Positions 1 through 6,127 of a stretch of 11,110 nt of DNA are shown here, one piece after another (position 1 is the first letter of the stretch; each line of letters begins with the position of its first letter). Both the position numbers and the translations under genes were made by a program. Where the stretch lies: positions 1 through 11,110 of the forward strand of contig JAZRZR010000067.1 of the NCBI GenBank assembly GCA_045601525.1, written 5' to 3'. This DNA comes from SIG565 sp045601525. Its GTDB lineage: Bacteria > Bacillota > Clostridia > Oscillospirales > Acutalibacteraceae. Below the pieces are notes generated by a model. It saw only the letters and a program-made list of their open reading frames with translations, was not told the DNA's origin and did not search any database.

Positions 1-27
1 AGCGCACTTGTTTCTAAATTAAAATAA
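1..27 (+). CDS. Possible 3' end of an upstream gene (partial)
   Basis: Reading from base 1, frame 1 stays open for eight codons (SALVSKLK) and stops with TAA at 25-27, just before the ricT ribosome binding site. In many Firmicutes the gene upstream of ricT/yaaT is holB (DNA polymerase III delta prime), so this could be its C-terminus. That identity comes from context alone. The other two plus frames also reach stops within 22 bases, so the frame itself is uncertain. Confidence 0.35.
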   Translation, partial: SALVSKLK

Positions 28-38
28 CGGAGGAAGTT

Positions 39-893
39 ATGACCGAGGTAATTGCAGTAAAATTCAGGCAAGACGGACAGGTATATTATTTCGACCCCGA
101 CGGCAAAACTGCCGAGGCGGGCAAATATGTTATAGTTGAAACCTCCCGTGGTCTTGAGTGCGGTATGGTGAGTGACAGCAACCACCAAATTCCCGATAAT
201 AAAATTGTTGCTCCTCTCAAAAAGGTGATAAGAATTGCCACCGACAAGGATATTGCCAAAATGGAGGCCAATAGAAAAAAAGAGAAAGAGGCTTTTTCAA
301 TTTGCGAGCAAATGATTGAGTCTTTAGGACTTGATATGTGCCTAACCCATGTGGAATATTCCTTTGATGGCAGCAAAATCTTATTTTACTTTACTTCAGA
401 GGGTCGTGTTGATTTTCGTGAGCTTGTTAAAGAGCTTGCGGCTAAATTCCACACAAGGATAGAGCTTCGCCAAATCGGCGTTCGTGATGAAGCAAAGATG
501 CTTGGCGGTATCGGCATTTGCGGGCAGCCCTTTTGCTGTTCAAGATTTTTATCCGATTTTCAGCCCGTTTCAATCAAAATGGCAAAGGAACAGGGCTTAT
601 CATTAAATCCCACAAAAATTTCTGGCAGCTGTGGCAGACTAATGTGTTGCCTTAAATACGAGCAGGATTCCTATGAGGAGCTTATGAAAATAACCCCCTC
701 TATCGGCTCCACCGTACGCACCCCCTCGGGCGAGGGAATTGTTGTTGATGCCAATCTTATTACGGGAAATCTCCTTGTAAAACACGAGGACAGTGAAATT
801 CCGTTTAAGTATAATCGCCGTGATGTTAAGTTCATTTGCGGCCCAAAAAAGAAGAAGCAAAACGACAATAAAGTACAAAATACCGAAGAATAA
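39..893 (+). CDS. ricT: RicT/YaaT, PSP1-family iron-sulfur regulatory protein
   Basis: 284-residue PSP1-domain protein, close to the roughly 275 residues of B. subtilis YaaT/RicT. The family signature is visible as two cysteine clusters: C161 with C166-C167 (CGQPFCC) and C198 with C203-C204 (CGRLMCCL). In B. subtilis RicT forms a complex with RicA and RicF that carries iron-sulfur clusters, acts with RNase Y in mRNA processing, and affects sporulation, competence and biofilm formation. Residues about 220-268 form a small beta-rich C-terminal part, followed by a lysine-rich, probably disordered tail (KKKK near 270-273). The ATG is preceded by GGAGG at 29-33 with a 5-nt spacer. No ricA or ricF gene is in the window. 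The family call is firm; the function in this organism is transferred from B. subtilis. Confidence 0.93.
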   Translation: MTEVIAVKFRQDGQVYYFDPDGKTAEAGKYVIVETSRGLECGMVSDSNHQIPDNKIVAPLKKVIRIATDKDIAKMEANRKKEKEAFSICEQMIESLGLDMCLTHVEYSFDGSKILFYFTSEGRVDFRELVKELAAKFHTRIELRQIGVRDEAKMLGGIGICGQPFCCSRFLSDFQPVSIKMAKEQGLSLNPTKISGSCGRLMCCLKYEQDSYEELMKITPSIGSTVRTPSGEGIVVDANLITGNLLVKHEDSEIPFKYNRRDVKFICGPKKKKQNDNKVQNTEE

Positions 894-903
894 TATAAAA
901 CTC

Positions 904-931
904 TTGCAATTTCGCAAAAATATGTTAAAAT
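904..931 (+). promoter_or_regulatory. Predicted sigma-A extended -10 promoter for the ferredoxin gene
   Basis: The -35 candidate TTGCAA (904-909) is separated by 16 nt from TAAAAT (926-931), which is preceded by TG at 923-924 (TGTTAAAAT), an extended -10 element. It lies in the 68-bp gap between ricT and the ferredoxin gene, about 30 nt before the ATG. The AT-rich -10 region closely matches the promoter in front of pduL. This is a prediction by eye. Confidence 0.55.
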
Positions 932-961
932 ATAAACAGTAAACTTAGGAGGTGTTCTTTA

Positions 962-1132
962 ATGGCTTACAAAATTACTGAAGAGTGCATTTCTTGCGGC
1001 GCTTGTGCAGCAGGTTGTCCTGTTGAGGCTATCTCTGAAGGTGATGAGCGTTATGTAATTGATGCTGATGCTTGCATTGATTGCGGTGCTTGTGCTTCGG
1101 GTTGTCCTGTTGAGGCTATCGTAGAGGACTAA
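962..1132 (+). CDS. 2[4Fe-4S] ferredoxin, clostridial type
   Basis: 56-residue soluble electron carrier. Two CxxCxxCxxxCP motifs are visible: C9, C12, C15, C19 and C38, C41, C44, C48, with P20 and P49 after the last cysteine of each. This is the layout of clostridial ferredoxins that hold two [4Fe-4S] clusters and carry low-potential electrons for pyruvate:ferredoxin oxidoreductase, hydrogenase, Rnf and radical-SAM enzymes. The protein is acidic, as expected. The start is set by AGGAGGT at 947-953 with an 8-nt spacer. The gene appears monocistronic, with its own promoter and terminator. The two halves are internal duplicates, and a 21-nt block is identical between them (1013-1033 and 1100-1120). 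It is too short for default ORF-length cutoffs. Confidence 0.95.
   Translation: MAYKITEECISCGACAAGCPVEAISEGDERYVIDADACIDCGACASGCPVEAIVED
1013..1120 (+). repeat. Internal direct repeat within the ferredoxin gene
   Basis: The 21-nt block at 1013-1033 recurs exactly at 1100-1120. The similarity extends upstream through the cysteine motif, with the unit starting near 996 and 1083, an offset of 87 nt or 29 codons. It is the DNA trace of the two-fold duplication that built this ferredoxin family. Identity at third codon positions is higher than the protein repeat requires. Confidence 0.85.
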
Positions 1133-1164
1133 TCTTTAATGTTTTAGAAGATATGCAAAATTTT

Positions 1165-1192
1165 AAGTCGGAGATTTTTTCTCCGACTTTTT
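1165..1192 (+). terminator. Rho-independent terminator after the ferredoxin gene
   Basis: A perfect 10-bp stem (1165-1174 with 1180-1189, core GTCGGAG/CTCCGAC) closes a 5-nt loop of T, and the T run 1188-1192 follows directly. It lies 32 nt past the ferredoxin stop and separates that gene from the pduL promoter. Confidence 0.9.
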
Positions 1193-1205
1193 ATTTGTTA
1201 TACTA

Positions 1206-1233
1206 TTGAAATAAATTAAAAATATGGTAAAAT
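1206..1233 (+). promoter_or_regulatory. Predicted sigma-A extended -10 promoter for pduL-hemW-phosphatase
   Basis: TTGAAA (1206-1211) is followed after 16 nt by TAAAAT (1228-1233), with TG at 1225-1226 (TGGTAAAAT). It lies immediately after the ferredoxin terminator and about 33 nt before the pduL ATG. The -10 region differs from the ferredoxin promoter at a single base over about 17 positions. Confidence 0.6.
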
Positions 1234-1266
1234 ATTGTTGTAAATAAATTTAAGGAGTTTTTAATC

Positions 1267-1842
1267 ATGGAAAAAACAGTTTTAGTTGAAATTTCAGCTC
1301 GCCACGTACACGTAAGCCAGGCCGACCTTGAGACTCTCTTTGGTAAAGGCTATGCTCTTACTCCCAAAAAAGACCTTTCTCAGCCCGGTCAATTTGCTTG
1401 TGAGGAGCGCGTTACAGTTGTAGGACCTAAGAAAGAACTTAAGGGTGTTTCTATTTTGGGCCCCTGCCGTCCTGCAACTCAGGTTGAGCTTTCTCTTACC
1501 GATGCTCGTTCTATCGGTGTTGTAGCACCCATTCGTGAGTCAGGCGACATTGCAGGCAGCGGGGCTTGCAAACTCGTAGGACCTTGCGGTGAGGTTGAAA
1601 TCAGTGAGGGTGTTATTGCCGCTAAACGCCACATACATATGACAGTGGCTGACGGTGAGAAATATGGTATCACCGATAAGCAAATCGTTTCAGTTAAAAT
1701 ACCCACTGAGGGCAGAGCTCTTGTTTTTGATGATGTTGTAGCAAGAGTTAGCGATTCTTATGCACTTGCTATGCACATTGATACTGATGAGGCTAATGCT
1801 GCTGCTGTTCCAGGTAGCTGCACAGGTATTATCCTTGACTAA
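1267..1842 (+). CDS. pduL: PduL-type phosphate propanoyltransferase (phosphotransacylase)
   Basis: 191-residue PduL-family enzyme. The family interconverts acyl-CoA plus phosphate with acyl-phosphate plus CoA, on propionyl-CoA or acetyl-CoA. With a kinase this yields ATP by substrate-level phosphorylation. The zinc-site motifs are present: H13 and H15 in ARHVHVS, H122 and H124 in KRHIHM, and H170 in AMHID with E175 shortly after. The fold is two tandem beta-barrel domains, here about residues 1-100 and 101-191. The protein begins directly with the first domain (EKTVLVEIS), so it lacks the N-terminal encapsulation peptide used for loading into bacterial microcompartments. No shell genes are nearby either, suggesting a cytosolic enzyme. 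AAGGAG at 1252-1257 with a 9-nt spacer sets the start. No acetate or propionate kinase gene is in view, so the substrate cannot be decided. Confidence 0.95.
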   Translation: MEKTVLVEISARHVHVSQADLETLFGKGYALTPKKDLSQPGQFACEERVTVVGPKKELKGVSILGPCRPATQVELSLTDARSIGVVAPIRESGDIAGSGACKLVGPCGEVEISEGVIAAKRHIHMTVADGEKYGITDKQIVSVKIPTEGRALVFDDVVARVSDSYALAMHIDTDEANAAAVPGSCTGIILD

Positions 1843-2947
1843 TAGTTTAGGAATATATATTCATATCCCCTTTTGCAAATCGAAATGCACATATTGTAAT
1901 TTTTACTCTTTTGGCGGCAATGATTTGCAAAAGGAAGAATATACACTTGCCCTTTGCCGTGATATTGTTGTTCGGGGCAAACAAATAAACCGACAAATAA
2001 CCTCGGTTTATTTTGGCGGTGGTACTCCCACTGTTTTATCGACCGAGCAATTATGCCGTATATTAAATGCTATTAAGCAAAATTTTTCAGTTGTGGAAGA
2101 TGCCGAAATCACAATTGAGGCAAATCCCGCCGATAATTTAGGAGAGATGTTGCCCGAACTTAGAAAAGTCGGTTTCAACAGGCTTTCTTTGGGGGTGCAA
2201 TCGGCAAACAGTGATGAACTTAAGGTTTTAGGCCGACGGCATACAAAAGAAGATGCCGCCAATGCCGTAAAGGTAGCAAGGCAAAACGGCTTTAATAACA
2301 TTTCGCTCGATTTAATGCTTGGACTGCCAAAAAGCACCACCGAAGAACTCAAAAACTCCCTTGAGTTCTTATGCAGTTTATCACCCGAGCATATTTCGGC
2401 ATATATTCTAAAGCTTGAAAGGGGCACTCCCCTTTTTAATACCGACATTTCTTTGCCTAACGACGATGAGATTGCCGAGCAGTATCTTTTTGCTTGTCGT
2501 TATCTAAAGGATAATGGATATTCACATTATGAGATTTCCAACTTTGCAAAAAAGAACTTTGAGGCACGCCACAATACTTTATATTGGAAGTGCGGTGAGT
2601 ATTTGGGTTTTGGCCCCTCTGCGCACTCATATTTCGGCTCTAAACGGTTTTTTTACCCAAATGATATAGATTTATATATTTCGGGTACCAAGCCTATTGA
2701 TGACGATATAGGCGGCACTATTGACGAATATATAATGCTTGGGCTTCGTCTTAAAGAGGGTATTTCAAACACCCAATTCAATAACCTTTTCGGGAAAGAT
2801 TTACCAAAGGCTCTATTTCAAAAAGCCTCTTTATATCAAAAGAACGGGCTTTGCCACACTGATGGTGAAAAAATCAGCTTGACCGATGAGGGTATGCTTC
2901 TATCAAACAGTATTATTACTTCTTTTCTTGAGGAATTTAATTTATGA
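1835..2947 (+). CDS. hemW: HemW-like radical SAM heme chaperone
   Basis: 370 residues from a TTG start, matching the usual HemW length of about 375-380. C14, C18 and C21 form the radical-SAM CxxxCxxC motif. It is followed by N-F rather than the extra cysteine of HemN, which marks HemW instead of coproporphyrinogen dehydrogenase. Other signatures are GGGTP (61-65), LSLGVQS (117-123) and the HemW block HNTLYW...YLGFGPSAHS (246-264). HemW binds heme and transfers it to apo-cytochromes or enzymes in the bacteria studied. The C-terminal helical domain is about 290-370. The reading frame is open upstream to an ATG at 1760, but that would add 25 non-conserved residues inside pduL. The TTG at 1835-1837 overlaps the pduL stop by 8 bp and has only a weak AGGT about 7 nt upstream, so translation is probably coupled. 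Confidence 0.92.
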   Translation: MTNSLGIYIHIPFCKSKCTYCNFYSFGGNDLQKEEYTLALCRDIVVRGKQINRQITSVYFGGGTPTVLSTEQLCRILNAIKQNFSVVEDAEITIEANPADNLGEMLPELRKVGFNRLSLGVQSANSDELKVLGRRHTKEDAANAVKVARQNGFNNISLDLMLGLPKSTTEELKNSLEFLCSLSPEHISAYILKLERGTPLFNTDISLPNDDEIAEQYLFACRYLKDNGYSHYEISNFAKKNFEARHNTLYWKCGEYLGFGPSAHSYFGSKRFFYPNDIDLYISGTKPIDDDIGGTIDEYIMLGLRLKEGISNTQFNNLFGKDLPKALFQKASLYQKNGLCHTDGEKISLTDEGMLLSNSIITSFLEEFNL

Positions 2948-3546
2948 GAACCTACAAATTACATCTTATTCGCCACGGTATGACCGAGGGCAACCTTATG
3001 GGGCAATACATCGGTCGCACCGAACTACCCATAACCCCCGAGGGCATAACCGAACTTCGCACATTAAAGGACAATCTTGAATATCCTTATGTGGAAAAGG
3101 TTTATTCAAGCCCCATGCTTCGTTGCAAACAAACCGCCCATATTCTTTATCCTGATTTTGAACCTCAAATCGTGCAAAAACTTATTGAGTATGATTTCGG
3201 TGAATTTGAGGGTAAGACGGCGGCCGAACTTGAAGCAAACCCCGATTTTTTAGATTGGACTTCGGGCAGGCGGGGTGATGCACCGGGCGGCGAGGACAAC
3301 ACCGAGTTTGCCAAACGAATTTGCCTTGGAATAAATGAGATTGTAAGAGATATGATGGACAAGGGTATTCGTGAATCGGCCGTTATTATGCACGGCGGCA
3401 CAATAATGATGTTCTTGGCTTCCTGCGCCCTACCACGACATTCACTTGTTGAATGGACCGTTGATAACGGACGAGGTTACACAATAATGGTAACCCCCTC
3501 TCTTTATCAAAGCAGCGGCGTTGTTGAAGTGGTTGAGGTAATATAA
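2944..3546 (+). CDS. Histidine phosphatase family protein (CobC/PGM-like)
   Basis: 200-residue cytosolic phosphatase of the phosphoglycerate mutase-like superfamily. The phosphohistidine motif LIRHG has the nucleophile H11 with R10. YSSPMLRCKQTA supplies R60, EYDFGEFEG (82-90) carries the usual acidic residues, and MHGGT (149-153) has the second catalytic histidine H150. The EYDFGEFEG block resembles alpha-ribazole phosphatase (CobC), which dephosphorylates a cobalamin precursor. No cobalamin gene is nearby, and the family acts on many phosphomonoesters, so the substrate is left open. The ATG overlaps the hemW TGA in an ATGA junction, with GAGGAA 8 nt upstream inside hemW. This points to translational coupling as the last gene of the pduL-hemW unit. 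A strong terminator follows. Confidence 0.9.
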   Translation: MRTYKLHLIRHGMTEGNLMGQYIGRTELPITPEGITELRTLKDNLEYPYVEKVYSSPMLRCKQTAHILYPDFEPQIVQKLIEYDFGEFEGKTAAELEANPDFLDWTSGRRGDAPGGEDNTEFAKRICLGINEIVRDMMDKGIRESAVIMHGGTIMMFLASCALPRHSLVEWTVDNGRGYTIMVTPSLYQSSGVVEVVEVI

Positions 3547-3552
3547 AATATT

Positions 3553-3585
3553 AAAAAGCGTACGAGAAAACTCGTACGCTTTTTT
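3553..3585. terminator. Bidirectional rho-independent terminator between convergent operons
   Basis: A perfect 14-bp stem (3553-3566 with 3571-3584) closes an AAAA loop. GC-rich cores GCGTACGAG and CTCGTACGC are flanked by A5 on the left and T6 (3580-3585) on the right, so it can end transcription from either side. It begins 6 nt past the phosphatase stop on the plus strand and lies downstream of rplQ on the minus strand. Confidence 0.93.
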
Positions 3586-3600
3586 GTTGCAAAAAATTTA

Positions 3601-3651
3601 GTTCCCGCATCATAAGACTCGAATATGCTCGACGCCTTGCGATGCGAGAAC
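3601..3651 (-). other. Long structured hairpin 3' of rplQ (terminator or 3'-UTR element)
   Basis: On the minus strand, starting 18 nt after the rplQ stop, a 51-nt segment can fold almost completely. It has an 11-bp outer stem (3651-3641 with 3611-3601, one G-U), a 2x2 internal loop, 5 bp (AAGGC/GUCUU, one G-U), one bulged G, 4 bp (UCGA/UCGA) and a 6-nt loop. After a 4-nt gap (UAAA) comes a run of six U. It could be a terminator placed before the bidirectional one, or a conserved 3' element of the ribosomal operon. The pairing is seen in the sequence; the role is inference. Confidence 0.65.
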
Positions 3652-3669
3652 CAAACCTATTTTGAGAAA

Positions 3670-4011
3670 TTAGATTAACTCAATAATCGCCATTTCAGCA
3701 GCATCTCCGCGACGGGGACCTGTCTTTGTAATACGGCAATAACCACCGTTTACATCCTTATACTTAGGAGCGATTTCATCAAAAAGTTTCTTAACTACAT
3801 CTTCCTTAGTAATAAAAGCCAAAGCCTGACGCTTGTTATGCAAGCTGTTTTCTTTAGCGAGTGTAATGTATTTCTCTGCCATAGAGCGAACCTCTTTAGC
3901 ACGAGTAACGGTTGTTTCTATTTTGCCGTTTTCGAACAAAAATGTTACCATTGCTCTAAGCATAGCGGTTCTATGGTCGCTTGTACGACCGAGTTTTCTT
4001 GTACCCGGCAT
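3670..4011 (-). CDS. rplQ: 50S ribosomal protein L17
   Basis: 113 residues. L17 is a large-subunit protein near the exit of the polypeptide tunnel. The N-terminal signature PGTRKLGRTSDHR and the following basic segment are diagnostic, and the length matches the compact bacterial L17 core. A GTG lies three codons upstream (4018-4020) but overlaps the ribosome binding site AAGGAG. The ATG at 4009-4011 with an 8-nt spacer therefore gives the family-standard MPGTRK start. It is the last gene of the alpha operon, 33 bp after rpoA, and is followed by two hairpins. Confidence 0.96.
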   Translation of the reverse strand: MPGTRKLGRTSDHRTAMLRAMVTFLFENGKIETTVTRAKEVRSMAEKYITLAKENSLHNKRQALAFITKEDVVKKLFDEIAPKYKDVNGGYCRITKTGPRRGDAAEMAIIELI

Positions 4012-4044
4012 TATACTCACTCCTTTTCGGGTGTTATATTGACC

Positions 4045-4995
4045 TTATTCGTCTTCTTTTCTGAGGGTAAAGCCGAACGAATCAAGTTTTGCAATTACCT
4101 CTTCAAGAGATTTACGGCCAAGGTTTCTAACCTTCATCATATCTTCTTCAGATTTCATTGTAAGGTCTTCAACTGTGTTGATACCTGCACGCTTTAAGCA
4201 GTTAAAGCTACGAACAGACAAATCAAGTTCTTCGATAGTCATATCAAGAACTTTCTCCTTATCGCTGCTACCCTTTTCTGCCATAAAGCTTTCGCCTTCA
4301 GCGGCACCTTCGGAAAGGTCTAAGAAAAGTTCAAAGTGCTCAATAAGAATTTTTGCAGACATAGAAACTGCATCATTTGCCTTTAAGGAACCGTCGGTCC
4401 ATACCTCAAGGTTAAGGGCATTTCTATTGATTTCGCTACCTTCACGAGTATCCTCAACTGTAAAGTTGCACTTGAGAACGGGTGTGAAAATAGAATCAAT
4501 CGGAATAACACCTATAACGGCGGGCTCTACCTTATTTTGCTCGGCAGGAACATAACCGCGGCCTTTGCTGAGAGTTAATTCCATATTGATTTTGCCATCG
4601 GCATCCAAGGACGCAATATGCAAATCGGGATTAAGAATTTCCACTTCGCTATCTGCCTTAATATCAGCAGCAGTGATTTCACAGGGACCCTCTGCTTCAA
4701 TATAAGCAGTTTTAACAGCGTCGCTGTGAAGCTTGGGAATTACACCCTTCATATTAAGAACTATCTCTGTTACATCTTCCTTAACGCCTTTAATAGTGGA
4801 AAACTCATGAACAACACCATCAATCTTAATGCTGGTTACTGCAGCACCGGGAAGAGTAGAAAGCAATACTCTGCGCATACTATTACCCAATGTGATAGCG
4901 TAGCCTCTTTCAAGACCTGTCATTCTGAATTTACCGTATGTGCCGTTTTCGGACAATTCCAGTATTTCAATTCTGGGCTTTTCAATCTCTAACAT
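4045..4995 (-). CDS. rpoA: DNA-directed RNA polymerase subunit alpha
   Basis: 316 residues, the normal length. Alpha forms the dimer that scaffolds assembly of beta and beta', and its C-terminal domain contacts UP elements and activators. Residues 1-230 are the N-terminal domain, with the dimer/assembly segment GNSMRRVLLSTLPG at 37-50. A short flexible linker (about 231-248) precedes the helix-hairpin-helix C-terminal domain (249-314). R262 in LSVRSFNCLKRAGI matches E. coli R265, which binds DNA. The start is supported by GGAG (5005-5002) with a 6-nt spacer. The 76-bp gap to rpsD is the longest in this operon and holds a hairpin with pseudoknot potential that abuts the ribosome binding site, so rpoA translation may be regulated separately. 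Confidence 0.98.
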   Translation of the reverse strand: MLEIEKPRIEILELSENGTYGKFRMTGLERGYAITLGNSMRRVLLSTLPGAAVTSIKIDGVVHEFSTIKGVKEDVTEIVLNMKGVIPKLHSDAVKTAYIEAEGPCEITAADIKADSEVEILNPDLHIASLDADGKINMELTLSKGRGYVPAEQNKVEPAVIGVIPIDSIFTPVLKCNFTVEDTREGSEINRNALNLEVWTDGSLKANDAVSMSAKILIEHFELFLDLSEGAAEGESFMAEKGSSDKEKVLDMTIEELDLSVRSFNCLKRAGINTVEDLTMKSEEDMMKVRNLGRKSLEEVIAKLDSFGFTLRKEDE

Positions 4996-5008
4996 CTAAA
5001 GCTCCATT

Positions 5009-5060
5009 TCTCCGCACGAAAAATTTGACAACTGTATATTAGTGCGGAAAATATACAGTT
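5009..5060 (-). promoter_or_regulatory. Candidate regulatory RNA pseudoknot in the rpsD-rpoA gap
   Basis: On the minus strand an 11-bp perfect stem (5060-5050 with 5040-5030, arm AACTGTATATT) closes the 9-nt loop TTCCGCACT. Seven loop bases, UCCGCAC (5048-5042), are complementary to GUGCGGA (5017-5011), which ends 5 nt before the rpoA ribosome binding site GGAG (5005-5002). The loops of the resulting H-type pseudoknot would be 1, 1 and 12 nt, which is sterically reasonable. No convincing -35/-10 pair is present. The pairing is seen directly; control of rpoA translation, possibly by S4, is inference. A DNA operator is the main alternative. Confidence 0.55.
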
Positions 5061-5071
5061 TAATTGTTCTA

Positions 5072-5698
5072 TTATTTAGAATAGAATTCAACGATAAGCT
5101 GTTCTTCAACAGGAGCGTCAATTTGGTCACGTGTGGGAAGGTTTACAACCTTAACCGAAAGTGCTTCCTTATTAACGTCAAGCCACTCAGCAACAGGCTT
5201 TGCACTGTTAGCTTCAACAACAGCCTTCATCTTTTCGCTGGTCTTGCTCTTCTCGCAAACAGCAACCTCTTGGCCTGCACGGAGTAAATAAGAAGCAACA
5301 TCAACGCGCTTGCCATCTACTTCAAAATGACCGTGACCAACAAGCTGTCTTGCTTCTGCTCTTGAAGAAGCGAAACCTGCTCTATAAACTACATTATCAA
5401 GACGGCTCTCAAGGATTTTCAAAAGGTTTTCACCTGTGATACCTTGCTTTCTCTCTGCCATTTCAAAATAATGGTAGAATTGGCCTTCTTGTACGCCGTA
5501 AAATCTTCTTGCCTTTTGCTTAGCACGCAACTGCATGCCATATTCAGAAGACTTTTTACGACCCTGTCCATGCTGACCAGGTGCATAAGCACGAATGCCA
5601 ACTGAACACTTATCGGAATAGCAACGCTCGCCCTTTAAGAACAATTTTTGTCCTTCACGGCGGCATAATCTACATACTGCTCCGGTATATCTTGCCAT
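5072..5698 (-). CDS. rpsD: 30S ribosomal protein S4, zinc-binding form
   Basis: 208 residues. S4 binds 16S rRNA first in the body of the small subunit and nucleates assembly. In several bacteria it also represses translation of its own operon. C9, C12, C26 and C31 form a zinc-binding N-terminal knuckle, so this is the C+ form. The S4 RNA-binding domain covers about residues 98-150 (ESRLDNVVYRAGFASSRAEARQLV region; it spans the typical helix-turn-helix-like core). GGAGGT with a 7-nt spacer sets the ATG. Its location between rpsK and rpoA is typical of Clostridia; in B. subtilis rpsD lies elsewhere. That makes autogenous control of this operon possible. Confidence 0.97.
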   Translation of the reverse strand: MARYTGAVCRLCRREGQKLFLKGERCYSDKCSVGIRAYAPGQHGQGRKKSSEYGMQLRAKQKARRFYGVQEGQFYHYFEMAERKQGITGENLLKILESRLDNVVYRAGFASSRAEARQLVGHGHFEVDGKRVDVASYLLRAGQEVAVCEKSKTSEKMKAVVEANSAKPVAEWLDVNKEALSVKVVNLPTRDQIDAPVEEQLIVEFYSK

Positions 5699-5721
5699 CT
5701 AACACACCTCCATTTATTCGA

Positions 5722-6111
5722 TTAAACGCGTCTTCTCTTGGGAGGACGGCAACCGTTGTGCGGAATCGGAGTTACATCTTTAATCATTGTAACCTCGAGA
5801 CCTGCTGACTGTAATGCGCGGATAGCAGCCTCACGGCCAGCACCCGGACCTTTAACATATACTTCTACATATTTCAAGCCATGCTCCATAGCAGCTTTTG
5901 CGGCTGTTTCAGCTGCACTTTGTGCTGCGAAGGGAGTAGATTTTCTTGAACCTCTGAAGCCGAGCTCACCAGCAGATGCCCAAGAAAGAGCATTACCCTG
6001 AGTATCGGTAAGAGTAATTATAGTATTGTTGAAGGTTGACTGGATATGGGCAGCACCACGTTCAATGTTTTTCTTATCACGACGTCTGCGTGTTGCAGTA
6101 GTCTTAGCCAT
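5722..6111 (-). CDS. rpsK: 30S ribosomal protein S11
   Basis: 129 residues, the standard bacterial length. S11 lies on the platform of the small subunit next to the mRNA exit and helps shape the E-site region. Diagnostic stretches are AHIQSTFNNTIITLTD (about 21-36), GFRGSRKSTPFAAQ and the conserved C-terminus GCRPPKRRRV. The start is supported by GGAGG with an 8-nt spacer. It sits 16 bp after rpsM and 23 bp before rpsD. Confidence 0.98.
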   Translation of the reverse strand: MAKTTATRRRRDKKNIERGAAHIQSTFNNTIITLTDTQGNALSWASAGELGFRGSRKSTPFAAQSAAETAAKAAMEHGLKYVEVYVKGPGAGREAAIRALQSAGLEVTMIKDVTPIPHNGCRPPKRRRV

Positions 6112-6127
6112 ATTATCTTCCTCCTAC

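Noticed and set aside
1760..1834. 25-residue N-terminal extension of HemW
   Set aside because: It lies wholly inside pduL, looks like out-of-frame translation and is not part of any HemW N-terminus. The TTG at 1835 fits the family length.
2008..2448. Minus-strand open frame of 146 codons inside hemW
   Set aside because: It is antisense to the conserved radical-SAM core with no independent signals.
3601..3651. tRNA-like or small tRNA remnant
   Set aside because: The outer stem could suggest an acceptor stem, but there is no D-arm or T-arm pattern, no TTC-A-A loop and no CCA end. The whole segment folds as one long hairpin.
5030..5060. Intrinsic terminator between rpsD and rpoA
   Set aside because: The stem is mostly A-T, and the T run begins only about 7 nt after it, with no uninterrupted run directly at the stem base. 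Ending transcription before rpoA would also be unlikely.
5018..5060. Sigma-A promoter for rpoA in the rpsD-rpoA gap
   Set aside because: TTGTCA (5031-5026 on the minus strand) has no acceptable -10 box 16-18 nt downstream, and TAATAT (5041-5036) has no -35 box upstream.
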